The notes: generated from the letters alone by a model not told the origin. DNA of 64,000 bases from Acetobacterium sp. KB-1 (GCF_003260995.1 NZ_CP030040.1:1299700-1363699); one strand, 5' to 3'. Shown: positions 18,602-28,207, numbered from the stretch's first letter. Translations and numbers: made by a program.

Positions 18602-20006
18602 TTAACTCTTTGGTAAAAACAAAACGAATTCACTTCCAACCTTGTTATCCACTGCCAGTTTGATTGTACCACCGTGGGCTTTTACAACTTTTCTGACAAT
18701 CGCTAAACCCAAACCAGTGCCCCCGCTTTCCCGCGATCTGACCTGATCGCCTTTGACAAAGGGTTTAAAAATCTGATCGCTTAATTCTGAGGAAATCCCT
18801 ACCCCGTTATCTTTAAAGCGAACTTCAATCATTTTGGGATGCTCCATCAAGCTCAGTTCAATCTGGGTGCCAGCCTGATTATGGTTGATAGCGTTGTCAA
18901 CAAGATTTTCAAACACCCGACTCATCTGCTGTCGATCCACCGCTGCCATAATCTCTTGATCGGGAATATGAAACAGATAGGAGAACCCGGCGCTATCCAG
19001 GTTTGCCACGGCTTCGCTCATTTGCTCCCGAAGATATTCGGCAAAATCGAGTTTTTCCTTGACCAGAACATAATCCGAAGTTTCCATTTTTGACAATTCA
19101 AAAAGATCTGTCATCAGACGATTAGCCCGACTACTATTGTTATAAATCGTAGTCAGATACCCCCTGAGTTGTTCAGTAGTCATTTCGGTTTTTATTAAAC
19201 AGAACTCTACATAGCCGATAATACTGGCAAGAGGATTTTTGAGATCGTGGGAGATATCCAAAATCAGCTTTTTGCGGTTTTCATCGCTCTGTTTTCTTAA
19301 AGCAATTTCTTTTTCAATTTCGTCGGCCATTTCATTGAAAATGGTTGCTAGTTCGCCGAATTCATTATCCAGATTTAAGTCAACCCGGGATGTGTAATCG
19401 CCTGCTCTTAACTGACTGGCACTGCTGCATAGCTTCTTAAGGGGGTTAACAATACTAAGTGAGGTCAGCTTAGAATATATAACCGTACTAATTCCCAGTA
19501 AGATCAAATAAAATAAGACAATCGCAAAAATGACCCCGACTACTCGCTGAGTATCAACCGATAAAAATTCGGGATTATGAACAATGGCAAAATCAATGCG
19601 AATTGATGTTGGGAAAGTAACCAACAACCAGAATTCTACCCTGGGATTATAAGCGATACTATAACTGAATGGGTTTCCCTTAGCTTGACTGGCGGTTAAA
19701 AATTCGGTGAACGTCTTCGGGGTTAAACACCTCCGGTAGATTGTTAATTCCCTGGCTGAAAATGACCTCATAATTTTTAGAAACCACTTGAACCCCACCG
19801 CCATTTTCCAGCACTTGCTCAACATCCATAGCTGAGAGATCATCCGTCATGATTTTTTCTGCCGTGTAGTTATAATTGACCAGATTTTTTGAGATCACAT
19901 CACTGGCAAAGCTTAATAGCGTCACGGCAAAAACACCAATCAGAGTGGAGATTAAAAACATCAGCACATAATCCGCGACAAAGCGATTCGAAATCCTCTT
20001 TTTCAT
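18602..20006 (-). pseudogene. Sensor histidine kinase with a frameshift near residue 95
   Basis: ATG 20006 is one base after the stop of the response-regulator gene. The first frame gives TM1 (VLMFLISTLIGVFAVTLL) and part of the sensor, and would stop at 19680. The rest continues in another frame: sensor end, TM2, HAMP, the H-box with DISHDLKNPLASI, the N-box with NLVDNAINH, and G-boxes DNGVGIS and GTGLGLAIV to the stop at 18602. Removing one base of the G4 run at 19719-19722 joins the frames as LPEVFNPKTFTEF. Everything else is intact, so this could be a recent mutation or a sequence error. Confidence 0.8.
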
Positions 20007-20007
20007 T

Positions 20008-20706
20008 CTAGAGAACCTTAGAAATATGGAATTTATAGCCAATTCCACGAATCGTCTTGATATACTCGGGATTCCTAGGATCTGTTTCTAATTTATTCCG
20101 CAGCCGGCTGATATGAACCATAATGGTGTTATCGTCATAATAAAGGTCGTCTTCCCATACCTGCCGATAAAGCTGCTTTTTAGTAAAAACCTTGTTCGGA
20201 TTTTTCATTAAGAACAGGAGCATCAAATACTCCTTGGCGCTGAGTTCCACTAATACACCATCTAAATAAATACAGCAGCCATCCTCATCAAGAGCTAAAT
20301 TCCCAACATTCAGATTGGCCTTATTGATCGAATTATTTTCTGAGTATTCATAGTTCCGTCTGAGATGTGCACCAACTCGGGCAATGAGTTCGGCCATACT
20401 AAATGGTTTGACCAGATAGTCATCCCCACCAAGACCCAATCCCAAAACCTTATCCATTTCATCTCCTCGGGCAGTCAGAAAGATAATCGGCATCTGACTG
20501 GTTTCACGGATTTTTCTCAGCAGATTAAAGCCATCCAGCCGGGGCATCATCACGTCGAATATCCCTAAATTGATAACATTATTTTTAAAAATCGCCAAGG
20601 CTTCCAAACCATCAGCGGCAGTAAAAACCGTATAACCATTTTCTTCAAGATGAAGTTTTAAAAGGTTTTGAATATCTTTTTCATCTTCAGCAACTAAAAC
20701 ATTCAT
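20008..20706 (-). CDS. OmpR/PhoB-family response regulator
   Basis: A 232-residue protein. The receiver domain (1-115) contains the acidic pocket AEDEKD, phosphoacceptor D51 in GIFDVMMPRLDG, T in FLTARG and K in YLVKPFS. A winged-helix DNA-binding domain (about 130-230) contains ELSAKEYLMLLFL and VHISRLRNKLE. It is complete and is followed after one base by the histidine kinase gene. The targets are unknown; pst lies nearby but is not adjacent. Confidence 0.93.
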   Translation of the reverse strand: MNVLVAEDEKDIQNLLKLHLEENGYTVFTAADGLEALAIFKNNVINLGIFDVMMPRLDGFNLLRKIRETSQMPIIFLTARGDEMDKVLGLGLGGDDYLVKPFSMAELIARVGAHLRRNYEYSENNSINKANLNVGNLALDEDGCCIYLDGVLVELSAKEYLMLLFLMKNPNKVFTKKQLYRQVWEDDLYYDDNTIMVHISRLRNKLETDPRNPEYIKTIRGIGYKFHISKVL

Positions 20707-20771
20707 ATGAAACTCCTTGAGTCAGATTATTTTATTCGCTTAATTCAAATGATGTCATGCCTTTTTGTCGA

Positions 20772-21056
20772 CTATTCGTTGTTGGCAGAAAAAACATCAC
20801 CATAGTCCTGATTTTCAGTTAAGACCTTTTCCGCATAGGAGCAGTAGGCGATAATTTTAAGCCTCTTTTCCCGGGCAAATGCCACTGCCTTTGCCACCAG
20901 CTTGACTCCAAGCTCCTGCCCTCTGAGTGCTTTGGTCACATAAACGTGCTCGATAATCAATCGATCACCTTCAATGTGATAGTTTAATAAACCAATTGGT
21001 TCTTCTTCATTGACACCAATATAAAATTTGTTTTTTGTTACATGGATGGTTTCCAT
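20772..21056 (-). CDS. Small GNAT-fold N-acetyltransferase (YjdJ-type)
   Basis: The 94-residue protein matches the short Gcn5-like family: NEEEPIGLLNYHIEG, IIEHVYVTKALRGQELGVKL (acetyl-CoA loop variant of R-G-x-G) and an end with IIAYCSYAEKVL. Its length is normal for this minimal family. AGGAGGATAC precedes ATG 21056. The substrate is unknown. Confidence 0.82.
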   Translation of the reverse strand: METIHVTKNKFYIGVNEEEPIGLLNYHIEGDRLIIEHVYVTKALRGQELGVKLVAKAVAFAREKRLKIIAYCSYAEKVLTENQDYGDVFSANNE

Positions 21057-21123
21057 TGTATCCTCCTATCTGGTTTTTTATGCAAAAAGACAGGATGGTT
21101 TTCCCGTCTTTTGTTTGCATTTA

Positions 21124-21480
21124 TTATTTTAATTTAAACCGCGAGATCATTTCCTTGAGTAACTGCGATTGACTGGATAACTCTTCACTGGCTGCCGCCG
21201 ATTGCTCAGCGGTTGCTGTATTTCCCTGGACAACCTGGGAGACCTGGTCGACCCCCAGATTAATCTGGGTGATATTGGTAGCCTGATCATTGGAGGCTTC
21301 GGCAATTTCCCGAACCAGTTCCGCGACCTTGGTAATTTCTGCTACAATTTCTTCTAATGCGTTGGCTTCCTGAATCGGTGCACATGGCGTCGAGGGTCGC
21401 ATTAATCCCGGTAACAATCCGGGCTATACTCACCAGTATAATTGCCTGCCATGCTATGGTACTTATATACCATTTCAAGC
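21124..21480 (-). pseudogene. Collapsed copy of the chemoreceptor gene at 14652-17573
   Basis: The last 75 or so codons (from [11 protein letters not shown] to RFKLK) are nearly identical to the C-terminus of the receptor at 14652. Upstream, only scraps of the repeat modules remain, joined abnormally: a MAGNYTGEY scrap, then ARIVTGINATLDAM, then APIQEA fused directly to NALEEI. One frameshift separates the scraps. The rest of the signalling domain, sensor and membrane segments are gone. It is a non-functional remnant formed by internal deletions, probably between repeats. Confidence 0.85.
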
Positions 21481-21715
21481 CCCGTGTAAACTTTTTTTTG
21501 CAAAGTTTTTATCCAACTTAATTTTTTGCAACTCGTTTATTATAATGCTTAAAACACCCAAAAGCAATGGCGAAACAGCAAAAAGACAAGTGTTTACCTG
21601 CCTTTTTGCTGTTTCACTCTGGTCTCCTAGGTTTTTTAATGAGACAAAAATAGTATTTTGTTCGTTTTATATAATTCTGATCATACCTTCTGAGTTCTTC
21701 TCTCCTATCTGGATC
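21455..21715 (-). repeat. Diverged copy of the receptor/methyltransferase intergenic region
   Basis: This stretch aligns with about 17690-17960. Shared features are GTACTTATATACCAT, CCGTGTAAAC, TTATTATAATG.TTAAA, CACCCAAAAGCAATGGC, a hairpin with AAAAAGACA, and then a trace of the methyltransferase 3' end (TATAATTCTGAT). It shows that the duplication covered both genes and the leader. The copied methyltransferase is reduced to about 60 bases. Confidence 0.75.
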
Positions 21716-21734
21716 ATTTCAATTATTTAGTCGG

Positions 21735-21763
21735 TTGCATTCAGAAATTGACCATGTTATACT
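21735..21763 (+). promoter_or_regulatory. Sigma-A promoter for the small coiled-coil gene
   Basis: TTGCAT (21735-21740) and TATACT (21758-21763) have a 17-bp spacer and lie 38 bases before the start codon. Confidence 0.55.
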
Positions 21764-21800
21764 TAAAAAAAGAACCATTTTAAATAACAGGAGAGAAACG

Positions 21801-22031
21801 ATGAATGAATTAAGTAAACTAAGTGATGTCGAACTAAAGAATAAATTGGCCAGTTTGAAAGAAGACTTGGAAGACGTTGAAAATGAACGTAGCTTTATTT
21901 TTAAACAATCCGGCATGCATGTCTCAAGCGGGAAGATCGTTGCCCAAATGGAAGAATTTGATGCAGAAATAAAAAAACTCAACGAATGTATCACTGAATG
22001 TGACGAAGAAATTAACGGTCGCAATCGTTAA
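21801..22031 (+). CDS. Small coiled-coil hypothetical protein
   Basis: ATG 21801 is seven bases after AGGAG; an earlier ATG at 21735 overlaps the promoter. The 76-residue product is acidic and almost entirely helical (LSDVELKNKLASLKEDLEDV, then FDAEIKKLNECITECDEEIN), with heptad spacing of hydrophobic residues, so a coiled-coil dimer is likely. It has two cysteines near the C-terminus. I do not recognise a family. It is monocistronic, with its own promoter and a hairpin behind it. Confidence 0.65.
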   Translation: MNELSKLSDVELKNKLASLKEDLEDVENERSFIFKQSGMHVSSGKIVAQMEEFDAEIKKLNECITECDEEINGRNR

Positions 22032-22037
22032 AGGTGG

Positions 22038-22057
22038 GCAAGGGGTAAATACCCCTT
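22038..22057 (+). terminator. Hairpin after the small coiled-coil gene
   Basis: CAAGGGGTA and TACCCCTTG pair around a short loop and are followed by TTTTATTTA. It lies seven bases after the stop codon. Confidence 0.7.
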
Positions 22058-22136
22058 GTTTTATTTACGCTGTCGTTCTACTTCTCCCCAGATTCCCGTT
22101 TAATCCAATTAATAGGTCGTTTCATGTTTTTAATGC

Positions 22137-22173
22137 AAAAAAAGCCAAAGGAATCAATCCTCTGGCTTTTTTT
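22137..22173 (-). terminator. Terminator of the pst-phoU operon
   Basis: A6-7GCC(A)AAGGA pairs with TCCT(C)TGGCT7, with one mismatch. On the minus strand it follows the phoU stop by 15 bases and ends in a T run. Confidence 0.8.
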
Positions 22174-22187
22174 ATTCGTTTTAACGC

Positions 22188-22910
22188 TTAATCTTCTTTT
22201 CCGGCGGCTTCAATTTTCTTTTGTGTTTCAATGATACGCACGATGGTTTCCTCATCCAGATCATTAAAATCAATATAATCTCCGGTAATGATGTAAAAAA
22301 CTGTTTCAAAAATATTGGTGGCATGATCACCAATACGCTCAAGATAAGATCCAACAAAAATGAATACCGAACCTTGATGGATATTTTTAGTATTATCAAT
22401 CATATAGGCCAAACAGTCATGATGAATCTGCATATTCAAGGCATCAATCTCATCCTCCAGATCAACGACTTCCCGGAGTCGACTGATATCTTCATGCACA
22501 AAAGCTTGAATTGCAAGCTTTAATAATGTCTGTGCCAGATCACAGGTACGAGGGATGTCCACCAGTCGTTTCATATAAACAGTATCTGATAATTCCATCA
22601 CCCGTTTGGAAATATTGACTGTCATATCAGCAATTCGTTCCAGATTGGTAATAATTTTCAAGGTTGACGCCAATCGTCTTAAATCGGTGGCAACCGGTCC
22701 TTGGGTGGCAATCACCTGACTTACAATCAGTTGAAGCTCAATTTCTTTGGCATCTACTAAATCATCCCGTTCAATCACTGATCTGGCCAACTCACAGTCC
22801 TGAGATTTTAATGCCTGGACTGAATCAGCTAACATTTTTTCTGTCATCGCTGACATCATCAAAATCTCGTCTTTGATCATTCTTAATTCTTCGTTATACT
22901 CTATTCGCAT
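22188..22910 (-). CDS. phoU: Phosphate signalling protein PhoU
   Basis: The 240-residue all-helical protein has two PhoU repeats. Metal-binding motifs of the type E/D-x-x-x-D appear in each half (ERIADMTVNI and ERIGDHATNI). PhoU links the Pst transporter to the PhoR/PhoP phosphate response and represses phosphate uptake when phosphate is ample. AAGGAG precedes ATG 22910. It is the last gene of pstS-C-A-B-phoU, 15 bp after pstB. Confidence 0.95.
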   Translation of the reverse strand: MRIEYNEELRMIKDEILMMSAMTEKMLADSVQALKSQDCELARSVIERDDLVDAKEIELQLIVSQVIATQGPVATDLRRLASTLKIITNLERIADMTVNISKRVMELSDTVYMKRLVDIPRTCDLAQTLLKLAIQAFVHEDISRLREVVDLEDEIDALNMQIHHDCLAYMIDNTKNIHQGSVFIFVGSYLERIGDHATNIFETVFYIITGDYIDFNDLDEETIVRIIETQKKIEAAGKED

Positions 22911-22925
22911 GATTTATTCTCCTTA

Positions 22926-23684
22926 TCAACCGAAGCGACCTGTAATGTAATCCTCTGTCCGTTTGTCATTGGGATTTGTGAAAATAATCGGTGTTTCATT
23001 AAATTCAATCACCTCTCCCATTAGAAAGAAAGCTGTTTTATCTGAAATTCGGCCCGCCTGCTGCATGGAATGAGTAACGATAATAATGGTATAGTCTTTC
23101 TTTAAACTCGACATCAAGTCTTCAATCTTGGCCGTTGCAATGGGATCAAGCGCCGAGGTTGGTTCATCCATTAAAATCACTTCCGGATTCATGGCAATGG
23201 TTCTGGCAATACATAAACGCTGTTGCTGACCACCTGACATGCCAAGAGCCGATTTATTTAATCGATCCTTAACCTCGTCCCAGAGCGCCGCTTTCATCAA
23301 GCTCTCCTTTACGATTGCGTCCAATTTCGATTTGTCCTTCATACCCTGACATTTGGGTCCATAGGCGATATTTTCATAAATACTCATGGGAAAGGGATTC
23401 GGACTCTGAAAGACCATCCCCACCCGGGTTCTTAAGTTTATAACATCAATATCACCATTAATATCTTTTTCATCAAAGAGAATTTCCCCCTTGATTTTTA
23501 CCGAGTCGATTAAATCATTCATCCGATTCAGGCAACGTAAGAAGGTGGATTTTCCGCAGCCGGATGGTCCAATAAATGCGGTAACTTCATTTTCGCGAAT
23601 TTCCATATTGATTGATTTAAGCGCTTGAAAATCGCCATAATACAAATCAAGATTCTTCGCGTTAAACTTTATATTTCTGTCCAT
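22926..23684 (-). CDS. pstB: Phosphate ABC transporter ATPase PstB
   Basis: The 252-residue ATPase has Walker [11 protein letters not shown]-loop VFQSPNPFP, signature [15 protein letters not shown], Walker [14 protein letters not shown] and switch H in VTHSM. The start is put at ATG 23684, because AGGAG lies just upstream; an earlier ATG at 23696 overlaps that site. It energises phosphate import through PstC/PstA. Confidence 0.95.
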   Translation of the reverse strand: MDRNIKFNAKNLDLYYGDFQALKSINMEIRENEVTAFIGPSGCGKSTFLRCLNRMNDLIDSVKIKGEILFDEKDINGDIDVINLRTRVGMVFQSPNPFPMSIYENIAYGPKCQGMKDKSKLDAIVKESLMKAALWDEVKDRLNKSALGMSGGQQQRLCIARTIAMNPEVILMDEPTSALDPIATAKIEDLMSSLKKDYTIIIVTHSMQQAGRISDKTAFFLMGEVIEFNETPIIFTNPNDKRTEDYITGRFG

Positions 23685-23692
23685 ATTACTCC

Positions 23693-24898
23693 TCATTTTT
23701 TATTAAAGACATCCAACTTGTCTGAGGTGATACGGGACAAGATGTTCAGTACAATAACAATTACAATTATGACAATGCCGACTGCACAAGCCAGCTCAAT
23801 ATTGCCTTCTTCTTTGGCCACATAATAGGCCTGTACGGTTAGGGTGCTCCCTGGTGAAAATAGCGTACCCGGGATTTGAGCAACCGTCCCTGCAGTTAAT
23901 AGTAGTGCCGCAGACTCACCAACCACCCGGCCAATACTGAGTAGCACCGCTGTGGCAATACCAGGTACCGCACAGGGTAGTACGACTTTAAAAATGGTTT
24001 GAAGCTTAGTGGCACCAAGTGCCAGAGATCCTTCTCTAAAAGCCATGGGGACCTTTTTTAAAGCTTCTTCTGTACTCCGAATAATAACCGGCAAAAGAAT
24101 GACCGCAACCGTCAGACTCCCGGAAATCAGTGAGATCTGAAAATTCAGAGCGACTACAAAGAAAGCCATCCCAAACAGACCAAAAATAATCGAAGGAATA
24201 CCCGCCAGAGATTCGGCAGCAAATCGAATGATATTAACCAGTTTCCCTGGTTTTGCATATTCAGTCAAATAAATCGCTCCAAAGATACCCACTGGCAGTG
24301 CCACAAGCAAGGAGAGCAAGACCATGTATAGTGTTGTGATAATATTTGATTTGATTCCGCCACCCGGCTGGACGATTTTTATTTTCAGTTCACCGGATTC
24401 AGTCGCGATGGTTTTGGCGACCTCTTCTAGCGATAAATCAGTAAAATCTTTTCCATTAATACTCTGTAACATATAGTCGGGGCCAATTTTTATTTCTGCT
24501 CCAGTTGAATCGATAGCACTTTGTAATGGTGAGTCCTTTTCGAGATAGGTAACAACAATCTGTTCGCGCTCGGTACTATGGTTTTTATAAGCGACCTTAG
24601 AAATAGCTGCCCCAATGTTCTCGACGTAGATTGGTCCCTCTAATGCGGTCTCATATCGGTTATCCAATGAATTTATATCATTAAGCTTTTCTTCATCAAT
24701 GCTTAAAGGTACGTCCTTGGCCTCAGTAAAGGCATAACCTACTTTTTCATTGAAATCCCGGGTTAAAAAATCCCAATTAACCAACCCGATTCCTTGAACA
24801 AAAATAAAGCCAATAATAAAAAGCAACACACTTAATGTAATGCCGGTTGCCAGATAAATAATACCTTTAACAAATAGATCTTTTATGCTTCTGCTCAT
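23693..24898 (-). CDS. pstA: Phosphate ABC permease PstA with an extracytoplasmic PDZ-like insertion
   Basis: At 401 residues this is about 110 longer than usual PstA. TM1 (12-38) is followed by NWDFLTRDF. An inserted extracytoplasmic segment (about 52-178) comes before the normal [14 protein letters not shown] start of the permease core, which has the EYAKPGK and ABC-coupling [13 protein letters not shown] motifs. The insert ends with a PDZ-like pattern: [19 protein letters not shown], then [10 protein letters not shown] and [12 protein letters not shown]. The ATG directly abuts the pstC stop. The insert might bind PstS or a peptide; this is inference. Confidence 0.9.
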   Translation of the reverse strand: MSRSIKDLFVKGIIYLATGITLSVLLFIIGFIFVQGIGLVNWDFLTRDFNEKVGYAFTEAKDVPLSIDEEKLNDINSLDNRYETALEGPIYVENIGAAISKVAYKNHSTEREQIVVTYLEKDSPLQSAIDSTGAEIKIGPDYMLQSINGKDFTDLSLEEVAKTIATESGELKIKIVQPGGGIKSNIITTLYMVLLSLLVALPVGIFGAIYLTEYAKPGKLVNIIRFAAESLAGIPSIIFGLFGMAFFVVALNFQISLISGSLTVAVILLPVIIRSTEEALKKVPMAFREGSLALGATKLQTIFKVVLPCAVPGIATAVLLSIGRVVGESAALLLTAGTVAQIPGTLFSPGSTLTVQAYYVAKEEGNIELACAVGIVIIVIVIVLNILSRITSDKLDVFNKK

Positions 24899-25780
24899 TT
24901 AACTGCCCACCTTTGCCTTAACCAATTTATTAACAATCAGATTAATCAACATGATGAAAATAAATAGCACCACACCGGTTGAATATAACAGCTCCTGATG
25001 GACACCGGAGGCGTAACCCATTTCCAGCGCAATGTTAGTGGTCAGCGGACGAACCTGATCAAACAGACTAGTGGGTATACCGGCAATGGGGTTACCACAT
25101 ACCAGCATAACCGCCATCGTTTCACCAATGGCCCGGCCAATACCAAGAATAACACCGGTCATAATCCCAGAACGTGCTGCCGGTAACACTACCTTAAAGA
25201 TGGTTTGTATTTTCGATGCACCCAACGCATAGGAGCCTTCTCGATATGCCTTTGGAACCACACTGATGGACGTTTCTGAAATGCTGACGACGGTTGGTAG
25301 AATCATAATTGCCAGAACCAGAATGGTCGACAGCAATGACTCCCCTTGAGCCATAGGCGATATTTTCAGCACATAAGGAACAATGATTCCTAATCCAAAA
25401 ACCCCATATAGAACGGAAGGTATCCCTGCCAATAATTCCACCGCAAAACGAATGATTTTGCCTACCTGTGATCCGGCCATTTCTGAAATAAAGACTGCTG
25501 TGAGAATCGCGATTGGCACTCCGATCAGAATCGCGCCTAATGTTGCAAAAACAGATCCCACAATCATGTAAAAGATCCCATACATATTCGAACCCGGTCG
25601 CCATTCAACACCGGATAAAAAATTCCAAAGCGGATAACTGTTGGAAATAAAAGGTTTTAGTCCGTTGTAAAAAACGAAGGCAGTGATCGCCAAAACACTG
25701 ACGACAGCGACAAAAGCACAGACAAGAAAAAAGCCTTCAATTATTTTCTCTTGTTGCTTCTTACGTTTAATTGCTTGCAA
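24899..25780 (-). CDS. pstC: Phosphate ABC transporter permease PstC
   Basis: The 293-residue permease has six membrane helices and the ABC-coupling motif EGSYALGASKIQTIFKV around residue 185, plus GRAIGETMAVMLVCGNP. Length is normal, and unlike its partner PstA it has no inserted domain. It lies 95 bp after pstS, across a stem-loop. Confidence 0.94.
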   Translation of the reverse strand: MQAIKRKKQQEKIIEGFFLVCAFVAVVSVLAITAFVFYNGLKPFISNSYPLWNFLSGVEWRPGSNMYGIFYMIVGSVFATLGAILIGVPIAILTAVFISEMAGSQVGKIIRFAVELLAGIPSVLYGVFGLGIIVPYVLKISPMAQGESLLSTILVLAIMILPTVVSISETSISVVPKAYREGSYALGASKIQTIFKVVLPAARSGIMTGVILGIGRAIGETMAVMLVCGNPIAGIPTSLFDQVRPLTTNIALEMGYASGVHQELLYSTGVVLFIFIMLINLIVNKLVKAKVGS

Positions 25781-25800
25781 AATAAACGCTCCTTTTCTAA

Positions 25801-25865
25801 CCCATGCAGGTTACTTGATGTCATGGGATTATTTTAATGAAGAGAGACTCCTTTTCAGGAGTCTC
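25801..25865 (-). promoter_or_regulatory. Stem-loops between pstS and pstC
   Basis: GAGACTCC/GGAGTCTC at 25844-25865 and CCCATG/CATGGG at 25801-25827 are both in the 95-bp gap. On the coding strand neither is followed by a T run. They probably stabilise the upstream pstS message or cause partial termination, as is common after binding-protein genes. The role is inferred. Confidence 0.55.
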
Positions 25866-25875
25866 AATTATTTTT

Positions 25876-26718
25876 TTAAAGTACTGAGATACCACCATGT
25901 TCTTCAACAATGGCCTGTCCATCTTTGGTCATCAGGAAGTCAAGGAAAGCAAGAGTTGCATCATCAACCTTTGATTTATCATACATAGCCAGGAAGGGTC
26001 GTGAAATTTTATAAGTTTTATTTTTAACATTATCCACAGTCGCTTTTACGCCGTCAATATCAACGGCTTTAACGGTTTTATCAACAAAGGTTAAAGAAAC
26101 ATAACCAATGGAGTTTTCATTTCCGGCAACCGTACTTTGAACATTTCCATTACCTTCTTTAATGGTGGCATCAGGTTTGAGTTTTTCTTCAAAATCCGCT
26201 AATTCTTCAAATGCACCACGCGTTCCCGATCCATCTTCACGAGATACAACAACAATCGGTGCATCTGCTCCGCCAACTTCACTCCAGTTGGTGATTTCAC
26301 CCATATAAATTTTTGCAACTTGTTCAGTTGTCAGGTTGGATACTGTGTTAGCTGGATTTACAACAACAGCAATACCATCAAAAGCAAAGACCAATTCGGT
26401 TAAGCTACCCTTTTCTTCGGTTTTTAAGTCTCGTGATGCACAGCCAAAGGAATAAGTACCCGCTGCTGCTCCTTTAATTCCGTCGGAAGAACCGGTTCCA
26501 CTGTAGGTAAACTTGACTTCTGGGTTTAAGGCAGTAAACTCTGAACCAGCTGCATCAATGACCTTCAGCACTGATGTGGAGCCCCCACCGTTTATTTCTC
26601 CTGAAATTGCGTCACTGGTGGTTGCCGTTGTTGATCCTGAAGAACCACATCCTGCGAGGGTCAGCACCGTTGCACCGACTAACAATGATACTAAAACTTT
26701 TTTCAAACTTTTTGACAT
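25876..26718 (-). CDS. pstS: Phosphate-binding lipoprotein PstS
   Basis: The 280-residue protein starts with a lipoprotein signal (KKVLVSLLVGATVLTLAGC), with the lipidated Cys at position 24. A PBP-like fold follows with phosphate-site motifs GGGSTSVLKV, SGTGSSDGIKGA and SREDGSGTRGAFEEL. It captures phosphate outside the membrane for PstCA. It is first in the operon and has a Pho-box-like site about 95 bp upstream. Confidence 0.95.
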   Translation of the reverse strand: MSKSLKKVLVSLLVGATVLTLAGCGSSGSTTATTSDAISGEINGGGSTSVLKVIDAAGSEFTALNPEVKFTYSGTGSSDGIKGAAAGTYSFGCASRDLKTEEKGSLTELVFAFDGIAVVVNPANTVSNLTTEQVAKIYMGEITNWSEVGGADAPIVVVSREDGSGTRGAFEELADFEEKLKPDATIKEGNGNVQSTVAGNENSIGYVSLTFVDKTVKAVDIDGVKATVDNVKNKTYKISRPFLAMYDKSKVDDATLAFLDFLMTKDGQAIVEEHGGISVL

Positions 26719-26811
26719 TTTTTTCTCCTTTAAATTTCCTTAAATTTCGTTGATTGCATAGCTATCTTACCAAATAAAAAAGACTAAAAGGTTTTGTGGA
26801 GGTAAAGAGAT

Positions 26812-26828
26812 TGTTAATACTCTGTTAA
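26812..26828 (-). promoter_or_regulatory. Pho-box-like direct repeat upstream of pstS
   Basis: On the minus strand TTAACA occurs twice with 5 bases between (26823-26828 and 26812-26817), an 11-bp period. This is the half-site and spacing bound by PhoP in Gram-positive bacteria. Only two half-sites are clear, and the matching -10 is not obvious. Confidence 0.6.
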
Positions 26829-26984
26829 ATTGGCAAACAAAAGAGAGGTATTTCTACCTCCCAATTTGATCCGATTGACTTTATATGGCCGTCCATTCTC
26901 TCCAGCTCGACTGGAGGGAGTAATATTATCTTTTATTAACGCTTCATTCTTTACGTTTATAAGGATCAGCAGGACATCCTTCTA

Positions 26985-27527
26985 TTAGTCAAAGATTTCC
27001 TGAATCAATTCTTTTAGTTCTTCATACATCGCCAAACCCGCTAGGGGTGCCAATGCGTCCCGCACACCTTTGTAATACCAGGCCTGCTTGTCCTTACCTC
27101 TGACAAAAATATCCCAGACCTCTTCACCAATTCTCTCGTAGTCTACTTTAACACTTCGCAGATTTGCCAGTTTATCGGCGCAGGCCAGCATCTGCATCTC
27201 CCGGGTCGCTCGGTTCTTGAGAAAATCGATGGTATTTTGCTTGCGTTTTTCCCAGGGCAACAATTTGTCTTCCGAGTCGGAGGCTACCAGTTCGGCCACT
27301 GCTTCTCCGAATTCCCGACGGATCGTTTCCAGACTGGTATCCGTGTCTTCGACCGTATCGTGAAGGAGTCCGGCACAGATCAGGGCTTCATTTTCTTCCG
27401 GATCCACTGTCTCACCGAGAATTTTAGCAACCTCAAAGGGGTGAGTGATATAAGGAATTTTGGAGCCCTTGCGAAAATGACCGTCATGGGCTTTGGCAGA
27501 AAATTCAATGGCTTTTGAAATGGACAT
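26985..27527 (-). CDS. HD-domain protein, probable (p)ppGpp hydrolase-like
   Basis: The 180-residue protein has the SpoT/MESH1-type HD fold: AHDGHFRKGSKIPYITHPFEVA (first His), LLHDTVEDTDTS (HD pair, ED) and a later ACADKLANLRS (D). There is no synthetase or TGS domain. Small proteins of this type hydrolyse (p)ppGpp or related nucleotides, but many are untested. ATG 27527 follows GGAGG. It is monocistronic. Confidence 0.8.
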   Translation of the reverse strand: MSISKAIEFSAKAHDGHFRKGSKIPYITHPFEVAKILGETVDPEENEALICAGLLHDTVEDTDTSLETIRREFGEAVAELVASDSEDKLLPWEKRKQNTIDFLKNRATREMQMLACADKLANLRSVKVDYERIGEEVWDIFVRGKDKQAWYYKGVRDALAPLAGLAMYEELKELIQEIFD

Positions 27528-27658
27528 AGATCCTCCTTGATTTTAAATCTTACCATACGTTTGATTAACGGGTGTGACAAATTAGACTGACAACTAAACA
27601 GGTAATCTCGGATCGCCCGTGCTAAACCATTTTACGCAATTTAATATAGACACAACAA

Positions 27659-28207
27659 TCAGCATCTGTTCAGAATTTTATTATAGACCACCAGCATATG
27701 AGGTTCACTGACATGGCTTGACAATTCATCTATCGCGATCCATCTGACCCCACTGTTTTCATCTGGCTTAATCGCCAGCGGTTCATCTTCATAAGCCGAT
27801 AGTAAATAGGCTACCGATAAATGCAAATGAGCCGAAACCGGTTGTTCATTTTTAAGATGACCAAAAACTGGCAAAATATCCAATGAAACAATTTTATCCG
27901 CTACGGCGGTTACTTGTTTTAATCCGGTTTCTTCTTTGGCTTCGCGGATAGCTACCTGCAGCAAGTCCGGTTCACCATCAGCATGACCGCCGGTCCAGGA
28001 CCAGGATTTATAAATATTATGATAAATCATTAACAGTTTATCCTGCGCTGGATTAAAAATCAAGGCTGAGCTGGTCAGATGGGCAATTTTATTTTCCCGA
28101 AGCAAGACATTCGGATTTTTTTTGATAAAGGTTATCATCGTTTTTTGATCAGCCTGTTCCTGGGCTGATCCGGGCTTAAACGCTGTGATGGCTGATAAAT
28201 AATCCAT
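27659..28207 (-). CDS. Nudix hydrolase
   Basis: The 182-residue protein has a Nudix box centred on GGHADGEPDLLQVAIREAKE then ETGL, so the REx2EE core is present. The first Glu of the box appears to be replaced by Pro compared with the GGHADG(D/E)EDLL subfamily. The start is ATG 28207, with GAGGTG upstream; a GTG six bases earlier is less likely. Nudix enzymes cleave nucleoside diphosphate linkages; the substrate is unknown. Confidence 0.82.
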   Translation of the reverse strand: MDYLSAITAFKPGSAQEQADQKTMITFIKKNPNVLLRENKIAHLTSSALIFNPAQDKLLMIYHNIYKSWSWTGGHADGEPDLLQVAIREAKEETGLKQVTAVADKIVSLDILPVFGHLKNEQPVSAHLHLSVAYLLSAYEDEPLAIKPDENSGVRWIAIDELSSHVSEPHMLVVYNKILNRC

